This document shows, piece by piece, positions 9,687 through 20,165 of a stretch of DNA of 64,000 nucleotides. Origin of the DNA: Polynucleobacter necessarius (GTDB lineage: Bacteria > Pseudomonadota > Gammaproteobacteria > Burkholderiales > Burkholderiaceae); NCBI RefSeq assembly GCF_900096755.1, contig NZ_LT615227.1, positions 972,489-1,036,488 on the forward strand, written 5' to 3'. The notes below the pieces were generated by a model. That model ran no database searches and was not told the DNA's origin. It worked only from the letters and a program-made list of their open reading frames with translations. The translations under genes were made by a program, and so were the position numbers. How positions within the stretch are numbered: position 1 is the stretch's first letter; each line of letters begins with the position of its first letter.

Positions 9687-10219
9687 TTAGAGCCCCATAT
9701 CTTTTAGGACTCGGAAGATTTCGCGATAAGCCTTAGGAGGCTTATTTTGTTCTTTCTCTCTACGCGCATTGCGAATCAGGGTGCGCATATTCTGAATATC
9801 CATATCTGGATATTGCTCAATCATTTTGGTGAATGCTTCATCATTGGCAATGAGGCGATCACGATAGGATAGCTTTCTAAAAAATGCAATTTAGCGGTTT
9901 CGGCTTTACTTACACCTTGAATCGCATCTAGTCTTTTCTGAATGGCATCTAGCTCTTCGTCATCCAAGAATCGCATGAGCTTGCCAAGATATTGTTTGTG
10001 ACGTCTGATAGCCTCAAAACTTTTAATCTTGTTGGTTTCTGCGATTGCTGCCTTGATGGCTTCATCTAGTGGAATCGATTTGAGGGCATCGCTACTCAGG
10101 GCAGCCAAGACTTCCGCCAATTTTTGGCGTTCGGTCATTTGGCGCTTTAGCTCTGATTTGCTAGGGCCTTCATCGGCTTCAACCAATTTGGGCGTGCGAT
10201 TCTTCTCATTAATATGCAT
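9687..10219 (-). pseudogene. darP: DarP/YjgA (DUF615) ribosome-associated protein, 5-bp duplication
   Basis: The protein would be a 175-residue DUF615 member, a factor associated with 50S subunit assembly in E. coli. The first 118 codons are intact (PSKSELKRQMTERQKL is the hallmark). At 9863-9872 the 5-mer GATAG is present twice in tandem. Removing one copy restores LESYRDRLIANDEAF and an open frame to the TAA at 9687. The 533-nt length equals 528 plus 5, as expected. As written, the C-terminal third is lost. Confidence 0.85.
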
Positions 10220-10334
10220 TTGGCTATTTTAGACGGGTATTGGGACCCAACTGGATCAATGCTCAAATTTGGAGTTTGGTAAATAATAGAGCGATCAATC
10301 AGACTAAATATGGTTCAATTCGATATTTAAAGCC

Positions 10335-11960
<1,626 letters not shown>

Positions 11961-12305
11961 CTCTTCTCGGCATCAGCAAATGCCGGCAAGCCATCTGTTA
12001 TTGGCTTTGGCTATCGTAGTAAGAACAACAACATTGCATCTCCAGTTTCTGCTGCACAAGGATATGACTCTGTTTACCTCTTGGCAGCTGCGATCAAGCA
12101 AGCAAACAGCACAGAAGGGCCAAAGATTGTTGCAGCATTGCAAGATCTGAAGGCTCTAGTTGATGGCGTTGTGATTACTTACAACAAGCCATTTACTGCA
12201 GCTGATCACGACGCTATCAAGATGAAAGACGTTGTGATGGGTGTGGTTGAGAATGGTCGTGTTGAGTTCTTGAACGCTGAGGATGCAACTCCTAAGAAGA
12301 AGTAA
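11961..12305 (+). pseudogene. livK: Remnant of branched-chain amino-acid binding protein (LivK C-terminus)
   Basis: About 114 codons remain (KPSVIGFGYRSKNNN, then AAQGYDSVYLLAAAIKQA), matching the C-terminal lobe of periplasmic Leu/Ile/Val-binding proteins and ending ATPKKK-TAA. The signal peptide and some 260-280 N-terminal residues are gone, and the fragment starts directly at the stop codon of the GMC gene, so one deletion removed the region between them. It stands where livK normally precedes livH. Confidence 0.85.
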
Positions 12306-12365
12306 TTCAACCCATTAAGCAGGCAATCTAAATATTTATTTAGCACTGCAGCATTGGATAAAACA

Positions 12366-12392
12366 AAGCGCCGCCCAAAAAGCGGCGTTTTG
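12366..12392 (+). terminator. Likely terminator after the livK remnant
   Basis: Inverted repeat CGCCGC / GCGGCG with an A-rich loop, followed by TTTTG. It matches the frequent arrangement in which a hairpin after livK attenuates transcription into the permease genes. Confidence 0.55.
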
Positions 12393-12448
12393 CTTACAAT
12401 GGCGGATTCGTTAATAAGACAGTTTTAAGTATCTTTTAGGCCAATACC

Positions 12449-13328
12449 ATGGAAATGCTTGCACAAATCCTTTCGAGCGGTATCGCGGTAGGGATGATCT
12501 ACGCGGTCATCGCTTTCGGATTCCAGCTCACTTTTGCCACATCTGGCACATTAAACTTCGGTCAAGGTGAAGCCCTGATGTTGGGCGCACTAGTCGGTTT
12601 GACTTGTGTGGATACCTTTGGCATGAACTACTGGGTCATGATTCCAGTGGTGTGTTTGTTCGGCATGGTGCAAGGTGGCTTCGTTGAGTTAATCGGCGTA
12701 CGCCCTGCAATCAAAATTAAATCCGAGTTTGGTTGGATTATGTCCACCATCGCTCTCGGTATTATTTTCAAGAACGTCGCTGAAAACATCTGGGGTCGCG
12801 ATGCATTGCCATTCCCATCACCATTGCCAATGGAGCCAATGAATTTCTTGGGCGCAAGTATTTTGCCAATGGAAATTTTGGTGGTAGTTGGCGCGCTTGT
12901 AATGATGTTGTTAGTTGAGTTCTTTAACCGTAAAACAATTCACGGTAAGGCAGTGGTTGCCACTGCTAACGATCGTGATGCCGCTGGCTTGATGGGCATT
13001 TAACACTAGCGTAGTTATTACCTTCTCTTATGCGCTTTCTTCTTTAACTGCAGCATTTGCTGGTGTGTTGGTTGCGCCGTTAACGCTGACTGGCGCAACC
13101 ATGGGTGGCGCATTAGGTTTGAAGGCATTCGCAGTGGCGATTATTGGCGGCTTATCTAGCGGCATGGGCATCATTGTGGGTGGTTTGATCTTGGGCATTG
13201 TAGAAACAGATACCGGTTTTTATATCTCTACTGGCTATAAAGATGTTCCAGGTTTGATTTTGTTATTGCTTGTACTTGCATACAAACCATCTGGTCTCTT
13301 TGGTAAATCTGCAATTAAGAAAGATTAA
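12449..13328 (+). pseudogene. livH: LivH permease, +1 T frameshift
   Basis: Branched-chain amino-acid ABC transporter inner-membrane permease of about 292 residues. The first frame runs from ILSSGIAVGMIYAVIAFGFQ to NDRDAAGLMGI. It stops at a TAA created by one extra T at about 13001-13003 (GGCATTTAAC). Without it the sequence continues as NTSVVITFSYALSSLTAAF and through GATMGGALGLKAFAVAIIGG to the true stop. The 880-nt length is one over a multiple of three. The stop overlaps the start of livMG. Confidence 0.85.
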
Positions 13329-15256
13329 TGATGAAGAAGTCTCTAATACCTCTATTAATTGCAATCGCAGCACTCTTCGCGCTGCCGTTGTTTGTTCACA
13401 ATCCTTATTACATTCACTTAGTTGAAACCATCCTGATCTACACCATCTTGTTATTTGGTTTAGATATCGTGGTGGGTTATGTTGGTCAGGTTTCTTTAGG
13501 GCATGCCGCTCTATTCGGTATTGGTTCATACACTGCGGGTGTCTTGTACTTCCACTTTGGTTGGACTATCTGGGGAACATTGCCTGCGTCTATCGTAGTG
13601 ACTGCGATCTTCGGCGGTATCTTGGCTCTTCCCGCATTAAAGGTAATCGGACCTTATTTGGCGATGGTGACCTTGGCTTTCGGAACGATTGCACAGATCC
13701 TCATTAACGAGATGACTTGGATGACTGAAGGCCCATTGGGTATCAAGATTCCTAAGCCTGATTTAATGGGTGTGCCGATGACCAAGGCCGAGTATTTCTG
13801 GATGGTGGGCATCATCTTGATCCTATCTTTGATCGTGGTGGATCATTTTGTTAAATCACAAATCGGCCGTGCTTTTGAAGCGTTACGCGACAGTCCTATT
13901 GCTTGTGACTGTATGGGTGTATCCGTTTATCGCTTTAAAGTGATCGCGTTCGTGATCAGTGCCGGCTTTGCTGGTTTGGCTGGTTGCTTGTACGCTTACT
14001 CAGAGCAATACATCTCACCAAATACCTATAACAACGAACTGGCTGTGTTGTTCTTGCTCGGCATCATCATGGGTGGACGTAAGTCACGCTTAGGTGCAGT
14101 GATTGGCGCTGTCATCATCGTGTTATTGCCTAAACTCTTGGATGACATTTTCTTGTTCCGTATTGTTGCTTCGATCATCGCGATCGTAGTAGTAGCCGGT
14201 GCTGCAATGGCCTTGTCTAAGAAAGTCACTACTCCACGCCGTGTAGCGGTACCTATCGCTGTTGTGGTTGGTTTGGCTGCATTCTCATTCTGGCTCAATA
14301 GCATCTCTGACTGGCGCTTGAGTATTTTCGGCTTCATGATTTTGTTGGTGGTGTACTACTTGCAAAACGGTATCGTTGGCTTTGCGAAGAGCTTCTATCA
14401 GTCAATTGTTGGTAAAGCTAAAACTACCCGCGGTGGCGATGCTGAAGTGGTGGATGACTCCATTAGCTTTATTAGCGCCGTTTCAAATACCAATACTGGC
14501 GCTGAGCTCTTGAAGGTTGATTCTGTATTGATGCAGTTCGGTGGCTTGAAAGCGCTGAACAATGTTGATTTGAGCATCAAGCGCGGCACCATTCATGGCT
14601 TGATCGGTCCAAACGGCTCCGGTAAGAGCACCATGATGAACGTGCTCACAGGTATTTACATTCCTACTGCCGGTAACGTGTTGTATGCCGGTGAAAGCGT
14701 CGTTGGTAAGACTTCATCTGACATTGCCTTGTCAGGTATTGCTCGTACCTTCCAAAACGTTCAACTCTTCGGTGAAATGACAGCAATCCAAAACATTTTG
14801 GTTGGCTTGCATCACACCTTCAAATCCAACATGGTAGAAATTGCTTTGCATCTGCCACGTTACAAGAAAGAAGAAGCTGAAGCTCACGCTCGCGCAATGG
14901 CCCTCCTTAAATTCGTTGGCCTGGATGATTTGGCTAACGAAGAGGCTCGTAACTTACCATACGGTAAGCAACGTTTGCTAGAAATTGCACGTGCATTGGC
15001 TCTCGATCCTGAGTTACTCCTCTTGGATGAGCCAGCTGCAGGCTTGACAGCTCCAGACATCAAAGAACTCTTGCGCATTATTCGCAAGATTCGCGATAGC
15101 GGTATTACCTTCATCCTGATTGAGCATCACATGGATGTGGTTATGTCAGTTTGCGATACCGTTTCTGTATTGGACTTCGGTCAGAAGATTGCAGAAGGTA
15201 GGCCAGCTGAAGTTCGGGCAGACGAGAAGGTGATTCATGCCTACTTGGGTACTTAA
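13328..15256 (+). CDS. LivM permease fused to LivG ATPase
   Basis: A 642-residue fusion of two ABC-transporter parts that are separate in E. coli. Residues 1-335 form a LivM-type permease (VGYVGQVSLGHAALFGIGSY, ALRDSPIACDCMGV). Residues 395-642 form the LivG ATPase with Walker A GPNGSGKS, a signature region at LPYGKQRLLEIARAL, Walker B LLLLDEPAAGL and the switch His in EHHMDV. Such fusions are common in Burkholderiales. The frame is intact although its partners LivK, LivH and LivF are damaged, so the protein probably has no working complex. Confidence 0.9.
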   Translation: MMKKSLIPLLIAIAALFALPLFVHNPYYIHLVETILIYTILLFGLDIVVGYVGQVSLGHAALFGIGSYTAGVLYFHFGWTIWGTLPASIVVTAIFGGILALPALKVIGPYLAMVTLAFGTIAQILINEMTWMTEGPLGIKIPKPDLMGVPMTKAEYFWMVGIILILSLIVVDHFVKSQIGRAFEALRDSPIACDCMGVSVYRFKVIAFVISAGFAGLAGCLYAYSEQYISPNTYNNELAVLFLLGIIMGGRKSRLGAVIGAVIIVLLPKLLDDIFLFRIVASIIAIVVVAGAAMALSKKVTTPRRVAVPIAVVVGLAAFSFWLNSISDWRLSIFGFMILLVVYYLQNGIVGFAKSFYQSIVGKAKTTRGGDAEVVDDSISFISAVSNTNTGAELLKVDSVLMQFGGLKALNNVDLSIKRGTIHGLIGPNGSGKSTMMNVLTGIYIPTAGNVLYAGESVVGKTSSDIALSGIARTFQNVQLFGEMTAIQNILVGLHHTFKSNMVEIALHLPRYKKEEAEAHARAMALLKFVGLDDLANEEARNLPYGKQRLLEIARALALDPELLLLDEPAAGLTAPDIKELLRIIRKIRDSGITFILIEHHMDVVMSVCDTVSVLDFGQKIAEGRPAEVRADEKVIHAYLGT

Positions 15257-15287
15257 TCACTAGAACAATATTGAATCGGTAAATACC

Positions 15288-15890
15288 ATGTTATCTATTA
15301 AGAATCTTGAAGCAGGCTACGGCAAAGTAAAAGTTCTGCACGGCATCAATATTGATGTTCCTAAGGGGCAAGCTATTACTTTGATTGGCTCTAACGGTGC
15401 CGGCAAAACAACTACGATGCGTGCCATTACTGGCATGATCAAGCCAACAGCTGGTGAAGTCACTTTGGGCGGCGAAAAAATTGACGGTTACGACTCTCAT
15501 AAAATCGCCCGCTTAGGTTTGGCCCACAGTCCTGAAGGCCGTCGCGTGTTTACGACCATGTCAGTAACTGACAATTTGTTGCTAGGCGCATTCCCACGCT
15601 TTACTGGTAGCCGCCCTAAGGGTGATATCAAGAACGATCTTGAGAAGTCTCTGGAAATGTTCCCACGCCTCAAAGAGCGTCGCAATCAGTTAGCTGGAAC
15701 GCTATCTGGTGGTGAGCAGCAAATGTTGGCAATGGCTCGTGCAGTGATGTTAAATCCAGAGATTATTCTCTTGGATGAGCCATCGATGGGTCTGGCACCA
15801 ATCTTGGTTGAAGAGGTATTTAAGATCATCTCCAATCTCAAGTCACAAGGCGTGACGATGTTGTTGGTGGAGCAGGTGGCCACTAAGTAG
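15288..15890 (+). pseudogene. livF: LivF ATPase, C-terminus missing
   Basis: Walker A GSNGAGKT, signature LSGGEQQMLAMARA and Walker B IILLDEPSMGLAP are all present. The protein ends at residue 200 with MLLVEQVATK, whereas LivF proteins run to about 233-240 residues. The tail with the ADRGYVLE-like strand is gone. A small deletion joining codon 196 to noncoding sequence is the simplest cause. The catalytic core is kept, so partial activity is conceivable, but I class it as a truncated gene. Confidence 0.7.
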
Positions 15891-15910
15891 TGCTTATAGT
15901 TGCAATAAAA

Positions 15911-15932
15911 AAGCCCTTAGCAATAAGGGCTT
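15911..15932. terminator. Bidirectional terminator
   Basis: AAGCCCTTA / TAAGGGCTT arms around a 4-nt loop, flanked by A-run and T-run. It separates convergent livF and the minus-strand gene at 15952. Confidence 0.85.
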
Positions 15933-15951
15933 TTTCTTTTTCTGAGCTAGC

Positions 15952-16516
15952 TCAGTTTGATATCAGCTTAATCGCTTCGCGTATCAAGAGTGCACGGTAT
16001 CCTATATAGATTGCTACCAACGTAAATCCGAACAAAAAGAGTTTGGGAATTAACGCCCCTTCAATGACCAGCTGGCTATTCAGTAGGCCGATAGCTACAG
16101 CCAGGAAGAATAGGGCCCCTAAGGCCAGCATGAGCCAATTTCCATTACTGCTTACTTGCTGCGTTTGATTGTTATAAGCAAGAACCTGAAAGGCGCCATC
16201 CTTTTGATATCCAGAAACGGTAATCTGATCACCTTCAGTAATTATCATTGGTGAAGAAAACTTCGCCTGTATTGCCTGATCCCCTAGATTGAATTTGGAG
16301 ACAAAAAATCGTTTGTAGTACTGCGATGAGTGATCATGCGTAGGTTTTTCTGGGTTCACATATTCCAGTAACTCATTATTGAGGTTACTGACAGTTCCAG
16401 AAATGGCGCTAATAGAGCTAGATAAAAAAACGACTCGGTTTAATGGCTGACATTAGCAGAATCCCCAAAAGGCTGAATACAAGTATAAATAGAAGCGATT
16501 GAATTGGTCTTCTCAT
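15952..16516 (-). pseudogene. Unknown membrane protein coupled to the TSUP gene, frameshifted
   Basis: The gene begins with ATG at 16516, overlapping the stop of the upstream TSUP gene (ATGA), which suggests translational coupling. MRRPIQSLLFILVFSLLGIL forms an N-terminal helix. A soluble region with an OB-fold-like look follows (EGDQITVSGYQKDGAFQVLAYNNQT), then two helices and LLIREAIKLISN at the end. A run of seven T near 16415 (six would keep the frame) breaks it. Length 565 nt is one over a multiple of three. I do not recognise the family. Confidence 0.55.
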
Positions 16517-17335
16517 AAAGCATTAATGCCCTTGGCTATCAAGCTAACTGCCACTACAAATGTGAACATGGAAAAAATTTGCTGAAGCCTAGGGCCACTC
16601 AATTTGTTGCCCGCCATTCGGCCAATCAGAAGGCCGCCTAAAGCGCCTAGAGAGAAAGGTGCTGCAAGCGCCAAATCTAGATTGCCGGATATTGCGGAAA
16701 AGACTACCCCACCACTAGAGATAATTGCCAGGACTCCTAATGAGGTGGCAACAATTGATTGCACCGGTAGGTCGGTATAGCGCTTTAATGCCGGCACAAT
16801 CACAAAGCTACCCACCTACACCCAGTAACCCAGAAAGAAAGCCTGCTAATCCACCTGAAGACATCAGGGCTCTAGCGCAAGGAATATTCCATGCCAATTT
16901 GCCTCTGGAGGTATCCAATAAGCATGGTGGCGGAGGCTTACCCTCAAAATCAGGCATGCCCCTCATTTCTTTATGTGCCTGGCGATATAGGCGAATAGAA
17001 ACATAGAAGAGGATGAGGCTAAAGAGGATCAATAGTGGCGCATTGGGAATTCTTTGTGCAACCCAAAGGCCAAGCGGGGATAAGAGGAGGCCAAATATAG
17101 CCATGAAGCCGGCCGCCTTGTAACGCAAAATTTTATTTTTTAGCCCTAGTAGTGCGCCAACTCCTGCAGAGAGTGCAATGGCCGATAGGGAGACTGGCGC
17201 CGCTTCGGTAATCGGTAGATGCAGCACGAATACCAATAAAGGAACGGATAGGATGCCGCCTCCAGCGCCGGTAAGGCCCATAAGTAGGCCAACGATAAGG
17301 CCTAAGCCTGGGGCGATGAAAGTTGTGTAGTCCAT
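16513..17335 (-). pseudogene. TSUP (TauE/SafE) sulfur-anion transporter, +1 frameshift
   Basis: A TauE/SafE-type membrane protein of about 273 residues. The two characteristic repeats are visible: GLTGAGGGILSVPLLV near residue 20 and GLLGVGGSFVIVPALK near 170. The second repeat is cut by one extra G at about 16811-16814 (GGTGGGTAGC for GGTGGTAGC), creating a premature TAG. Divergent from the persulfide dioxygenase-like gene and sharing its palindromic operator region, it probably moved sulfite or another sulfur compound. Confidence 0.82.
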
Positions 17336-17356
17336 TGCAATTAATTTTATATTAAG

Positions 17357-17382
17357 ATAATATATATAAATATATATATTAT
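17357..17382. promoter_or_regulatory. 26-bp perfect palindrome, probable BigR-type operator
   Basis: ATAATATATATA and its exact complement flank a central AA. It lies midway in the 91-bp intergenic region between the divergent TSUP and MBL genes, beside an encoded BigR/SqrR-like repressor (18301-18612). AT-rich palindromes are the known targets of BigR. The assignment rests on position and symmetry. Confidence 0.65.
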
Positions 17383-17426
17383 TTACTCACTTCAGTAGTA
17401 AATGCAGCATTGTCAGGAAAATTGCC

Positions 17427-18299
17427 ATGAAACCAAATCCACTTGCAGATGTTAAGGCGTTTTTTGATCCAGAAACCTGGACTTTCACTTATGTGGTTTA
17501 TGCGGGCAAAGCGAGCCCATGTATAGTCATAGACTCCGTATTGAACTATGACTCTAAGTCTGGCAGAACCTCTACGCAGTCTGCTGATGAGGTCATTGGC
17601 TTTATACAAAGCGGGCAATTACAGCTGACTTGGATCTTAGAAACCCATGCGCATGCCGATCATCTGACTGCGGCACCATATATACAAGAGAAGTTGGGCG
17701 GCAAGATCGTGATCGGAGATCACATCGTTAATGTGCAAAACGTCTTTAAGGGCGTATTTAATCTTGATGAGCGATTTGCCGTTGATGGATCCCAGTTTGA
17801 TCAATTATTAAAAGACGGCGAATCATTGCCATCCGGAGCACTCTCATTAAAGGCGCTTTATGTCCCCGGCCATACGCCAGCTTGTATGGCTTATGAAATC
17901 GGTAATGCACTCTTTGTAGGCGACACCATCTTTATGCCTGATGTTGGTACGGCCAGGTGTGACTTCCCCGGGGGTAGTGCTCAAACTTTGTATCAGTCAA
18001 TTCAAAAAGTATTGTCCTACCCTGACGAGACAAAGTTATATATGTGCCACGACTATCCACCTACAGATCGACCCGTGGCGTATTGCACAACCGTGGGCGA
18101 AGAGAAGAAATCTAATATTCATGTGCATGATGGCGTGAGTGAAGCTGAATTTGTGCAGATGTGCAACAAAAGGGATGCCACTTTAGATATGCCTAATCTC
18201 ATATTGCCATCGATACAGGTCAATATTCGCGCAGGCCACCTGCCTGAACCGGAGGCTAACGGCAAATCGTACTTAAAAATTCCTTTGAATGCTCTTTAA
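17427..18299 (+). CDS. Persulfide dioxygenase-like metallo-beta-lactamase protein
   Basis: A 290-residue MBL-fold hydrolase of the ETHE1/Blh type, which oxidises glutathione persulfide to sulfite. The metal motif THAHADH is at residues 73-79, further ligands are in VPGHTPAC and FVGDTIFMPDVGTARCDFPGG, and MCHDYPP follows near 208. The GTARCDFPGG stretch favours persulfide dioxygenase over generic glyoxalase II. It is followed immediately by the ArsR repressor gene (overlapping or 1 nt apart) and a DUF2892 gene, a classic sulfide-detoxification arrangement. It is intact. Confidence 0.85.
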   Translation: MKPNPLADVKAFFDPETWTFTYVVYAGKASPCIVIDSVLNYDSKSGRTSTQSADEVIGFIQSGQLQLTWILETHAHADHLTAAPYIQEKLGGKIVIGDHIVNVQNVFKGVFNLDERFAVDGSQFDQLLKDGESLPSGALSLKALYVPGHTPACMAYEIGNALFVGDTIFMPDVGTARCDFPGGSAQTLYQSIQKVLSYPDETKLYMCHDYPPTDRPVAYCTTVGEEKKSNIHVHDGVSEAEFVQMCNKRDATLDMPNLILPSIQVNIRAGHLPEPEANGKSYLKIPLNAL

Positions 18300-18300
18300 T

Positions 18301-18612
18301 ATGGCCATTACTAAATCCGAGCTTAAGAAAATGCAAGCGTCAGCAGCCGATGCTTGCAAGTTAATGAAAGTCTTATCCAATAGCGATCGCATGATGTTGT
18401 TATGTGAAATTGGTCAAGGTGAAAAATGTGTCGGCGAACTAGAGGCTGCGTTAGATCTGCATCAGCCCACGCTATCTCAGCAATTAACAGTGTTGCGCAA
18501 AGAGAAGTTGGTTAAGACGCGTAGAGAAGGCAAGCAAATTTACTACTCCCTAGCTAGTGAGGTTGCTGTAGCTGTTATGGGCTTGCTCTATAAGCACTAT
18601 TGCAAAAGATAG
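18301..18612 (+). CDS. ArsR-family repressor, BigR/SqrR-like
   Basis: A 103-residue winged-helix regulator starting MAITKSELKK. An in-frame ATG four codons earlier (18289) overlaps the MBL stop. The recognition helix region is HQPTLSQQLTVLRKEKLVKTRREGKQIYY. Cys35 (MLLCEIGQGE) and Cys101 (KHYCKR) are 66 residues apart, the same spacing as the persulfide-sensing Cys41/Cys107 pair of SqrR. That supports sulfide/persulfide sensing and repression at the nearby palindrome. Confidence 0.88.
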   Translation: MAITKSELKKMQASAADACKLMKVLSNSDRMMLLCEIGQGEKCVGELEAALDLHQPTLSQQLTVLRKEKLVKTRREGKQIYYSLASEVAVAVMGLLYKHYCKR

Positions 18613-18657
18613 TTTTAAAAATATACAAGTAATTAATTTTTTACAAAGAAGGAGTTC

Positions 18658-18870
18658 ATTAAATGCAATGTCGGTGGTATTGATCGAATTATCAGAATTG
18701 CTGTAGGGGCCTTATTAGTTGGTCTTGCTGCAAATGGAGTTATAGGATGGTGGGGTTGGCTCGGCTTTATTCCTCTTGCAACAGGCTTATTCCGTTTTTG
18801 TCCTGCTTATCCCTTGTTGGGAATCAATTCATGCGCAATCTCTTCCGGTAAAGACTCTTGCTGTAAGTAA
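18658..18870 (+). CDS. DUF2892 (YgaP-type) small membrane protein with ATT in start position
   Basis: The frame reads KCNVGGIDRIIRIAVGALLVGL and then PLATGLFRFCPAYPLLGINSC, the conserved DUF2892 pattern found in sulfide-response operons. The position where relatives have the initiating Met is ATT (18658-18660), preceded by AAGGAG three bases upstream. No ATG, GTG or TTG is available in frame nearby. Either ATT is used inefficiently, or an ATG to ATT mutation has silenced the gene. The protein would be 70 residues with two helices. Confidence 0.7.
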   Translation: MKCNVGGIDRIIRIAVGALLVGLAANGVIGWWGWLGFIPLATGLFRFCPAYPLLGINSCAISSGKDSCCK

Positions 18871-18942
18871 TCTCAAATTGGATTGAAGGGGTATATGCTT
18901 AAGACATATACCCTCAATTTCTGGCTACACTAGGATTCAAGT

Positions 18943-19461
18943 ATGAATATGACCCATTACATGCAGCTGCTAGCAGATAATCAACCATGGAATTTGTTGA
19001 TCTTTATGGCAATACCTGTGGTGCTTGCAGAGACTTTGGCAATCACCGAGCTTTATATTCTCTTCACTAGAAAGCTGCATGGCTTTGTGTGGCTGCTGAA
19101 CCGCATTGCTGGTGCTGCGGTTGGTGTTTATTTCATTGGCATCATCGCCTATCTCCTGGCTACGGCTGTCATTCCGATTACCAAGGCTGGCGAGTGGAGA
19201 ACAGTCATTGACATGGTGGCGGTTGGCTCTTACTTGATTGGTGGTTTGCCGCTAATCTGGATTGCTTTTCAAGAATTTGGCTTGGTGAATAAAAGTCTTA
19301 CCCAGGAGGGCAAGCTAAAGGTTCATGCAATTTGCGTAGCCCTCTTTTTGGTCTTTGGACATATCGCCATGATTAGCGGTATGCTTGACCCAGTATTGCT
19401 TGGCTACCAGGGTTCAGTGCATTCTATGGACGCACCTATGCCGGCTGCTCACGCGCATTAA
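18943..19461 (+). CDS. Five-helix membrane protein, unknown function
   Basis: A 172-residue protein with hydrophobic segments at about 17-45, 52-80, 94-112, 127-148 and a His-rich C-terminus (HSMDAPMPAAHAH). Either of two ATGs (codon 1 or 3) could start it. I do not recognise a family with confidence. It faces the convergent gene 19458-19898, overlapping it by 4 nt. Confidence 0.6.
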   Translation: MNMTHYMQLLADNQPWNLLIFMAIPVVLAETLAITELYILFTRKLHGFVWLLNRIAGAAVGVYFIGIIAYLLATAVIPITKAGEWRTVIDMVAVGSYLIGGLPLIWIAFQEFGLVNKSLTQEGKLKVHAICVALFLVFGHIAMISGMLDPVLLGYQGSVHSMDAPMPAAHAH

Positions 19462-19898
19462 TTTGAGCTCAAGTCTTTGCTTGTATTTTGAGGTTTTAGT
19501 CTTGAGCAGGCATGCAATAAAAAGATGCTAAAAAATAGTAGACCGACTATCCAATGGGTCTTAATTACGCCATCACGAATCTCTTCAGGGCCGTAATTTA
19601 GAAGCGCTCCAGAAGCTAACAGCACAAGTAAGAAGGCAAGTTGACTAAAGCCACTTAGCCATTTGCGCTTAGATTTGTAGCCAGCCTTGATGTGAAAGGG
19701 CAAAACTGATCCTAGTGCTAAGGTCGCAAACATGGCTGCAATGCCATGGGCAGCCAGGATGCTGTGTGAGCCAAAGGCTGCTCGCTGGATCTGGAATTCA
19801 TGCCCCATTAAGTAAGCAATGCCTGTGCTGGAGCAGGCGAGCATCCCCCCGATAACAAAGGATCTTTGCCAGCTAGGCATCTTTCCAAGTCGACTCAT
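19458..19898 (-). CDS. Four-helix membrane protein of the Fur-linked operon
   Basis: A 146-residue protein with four hydrophobic segments. His residues within or near the helices (GHEFQIQ, GSHSILAAHG, KTHWIVG, LLHACS) would allow haem binding, but that is speculation. The start overlaps the end of the apbE remnant (4 nt), so it was the last gene of the operon behind the Fur boxes. It is intact although the genes before it are decayed. Confidence 0.55.
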   Translation of the reverse strand: MSRLGKMPSWQRSFVIGGMLACSSTGIAYLMGHEFQIQRAAFGSHSILAAHGIAAMFATLALGSVLPFHIKAGYKSKRKWLSGFSQLAFLLVLLASGALLNYGPEEIRDGVIKTHWIVGLLFFSIFLLHACSRLKPQNTSKDLSSN

Positions 19899-20165
19899 GC
19901 TGCAATCCTGATAGCTTGCGCTGAGAATTTAGCAAAGCAGGGATGCTGGTCATCATTGGATAGAGCCAATACTTTGGTTAGTGCGTCTGCATAAACACAT
20001 TCTTTTGCAAAGATGGAGAATGAGCCAGTAGCTTCTGCATGGATCTCGGATGAAGTTTTGGCTAATGGATTAATGAGGTAACTTTCTTGTTGATCCCGTT
20101 TGGCGAAGTACAAGCCGCTAGTAGCGATTGCGCCGTTTTCTAGAGAGCCAATTTGAATAAGCTCC
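19895..20165 (-). pseudogene. apbE: ApbE (FAD:protein FMN transferase) C-terminal remnant
   Basis: Only the last 90 or so codons remain: LIQIGSLENGAIATSGLYFA, then SYLINPLAKTSSEIHAEATG and CVYADALTKVLALSND. This matches the C-terminal part of ApbE, which attaches FMN covalently to target proteins. The N-terminal 200 or more residues, including the FAD-binding part, are missing. The fragment is joined directly to the 3' part of an outer-membrane protein gene near 20165, so a deletion removed everything between. Confidence 0.75.
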
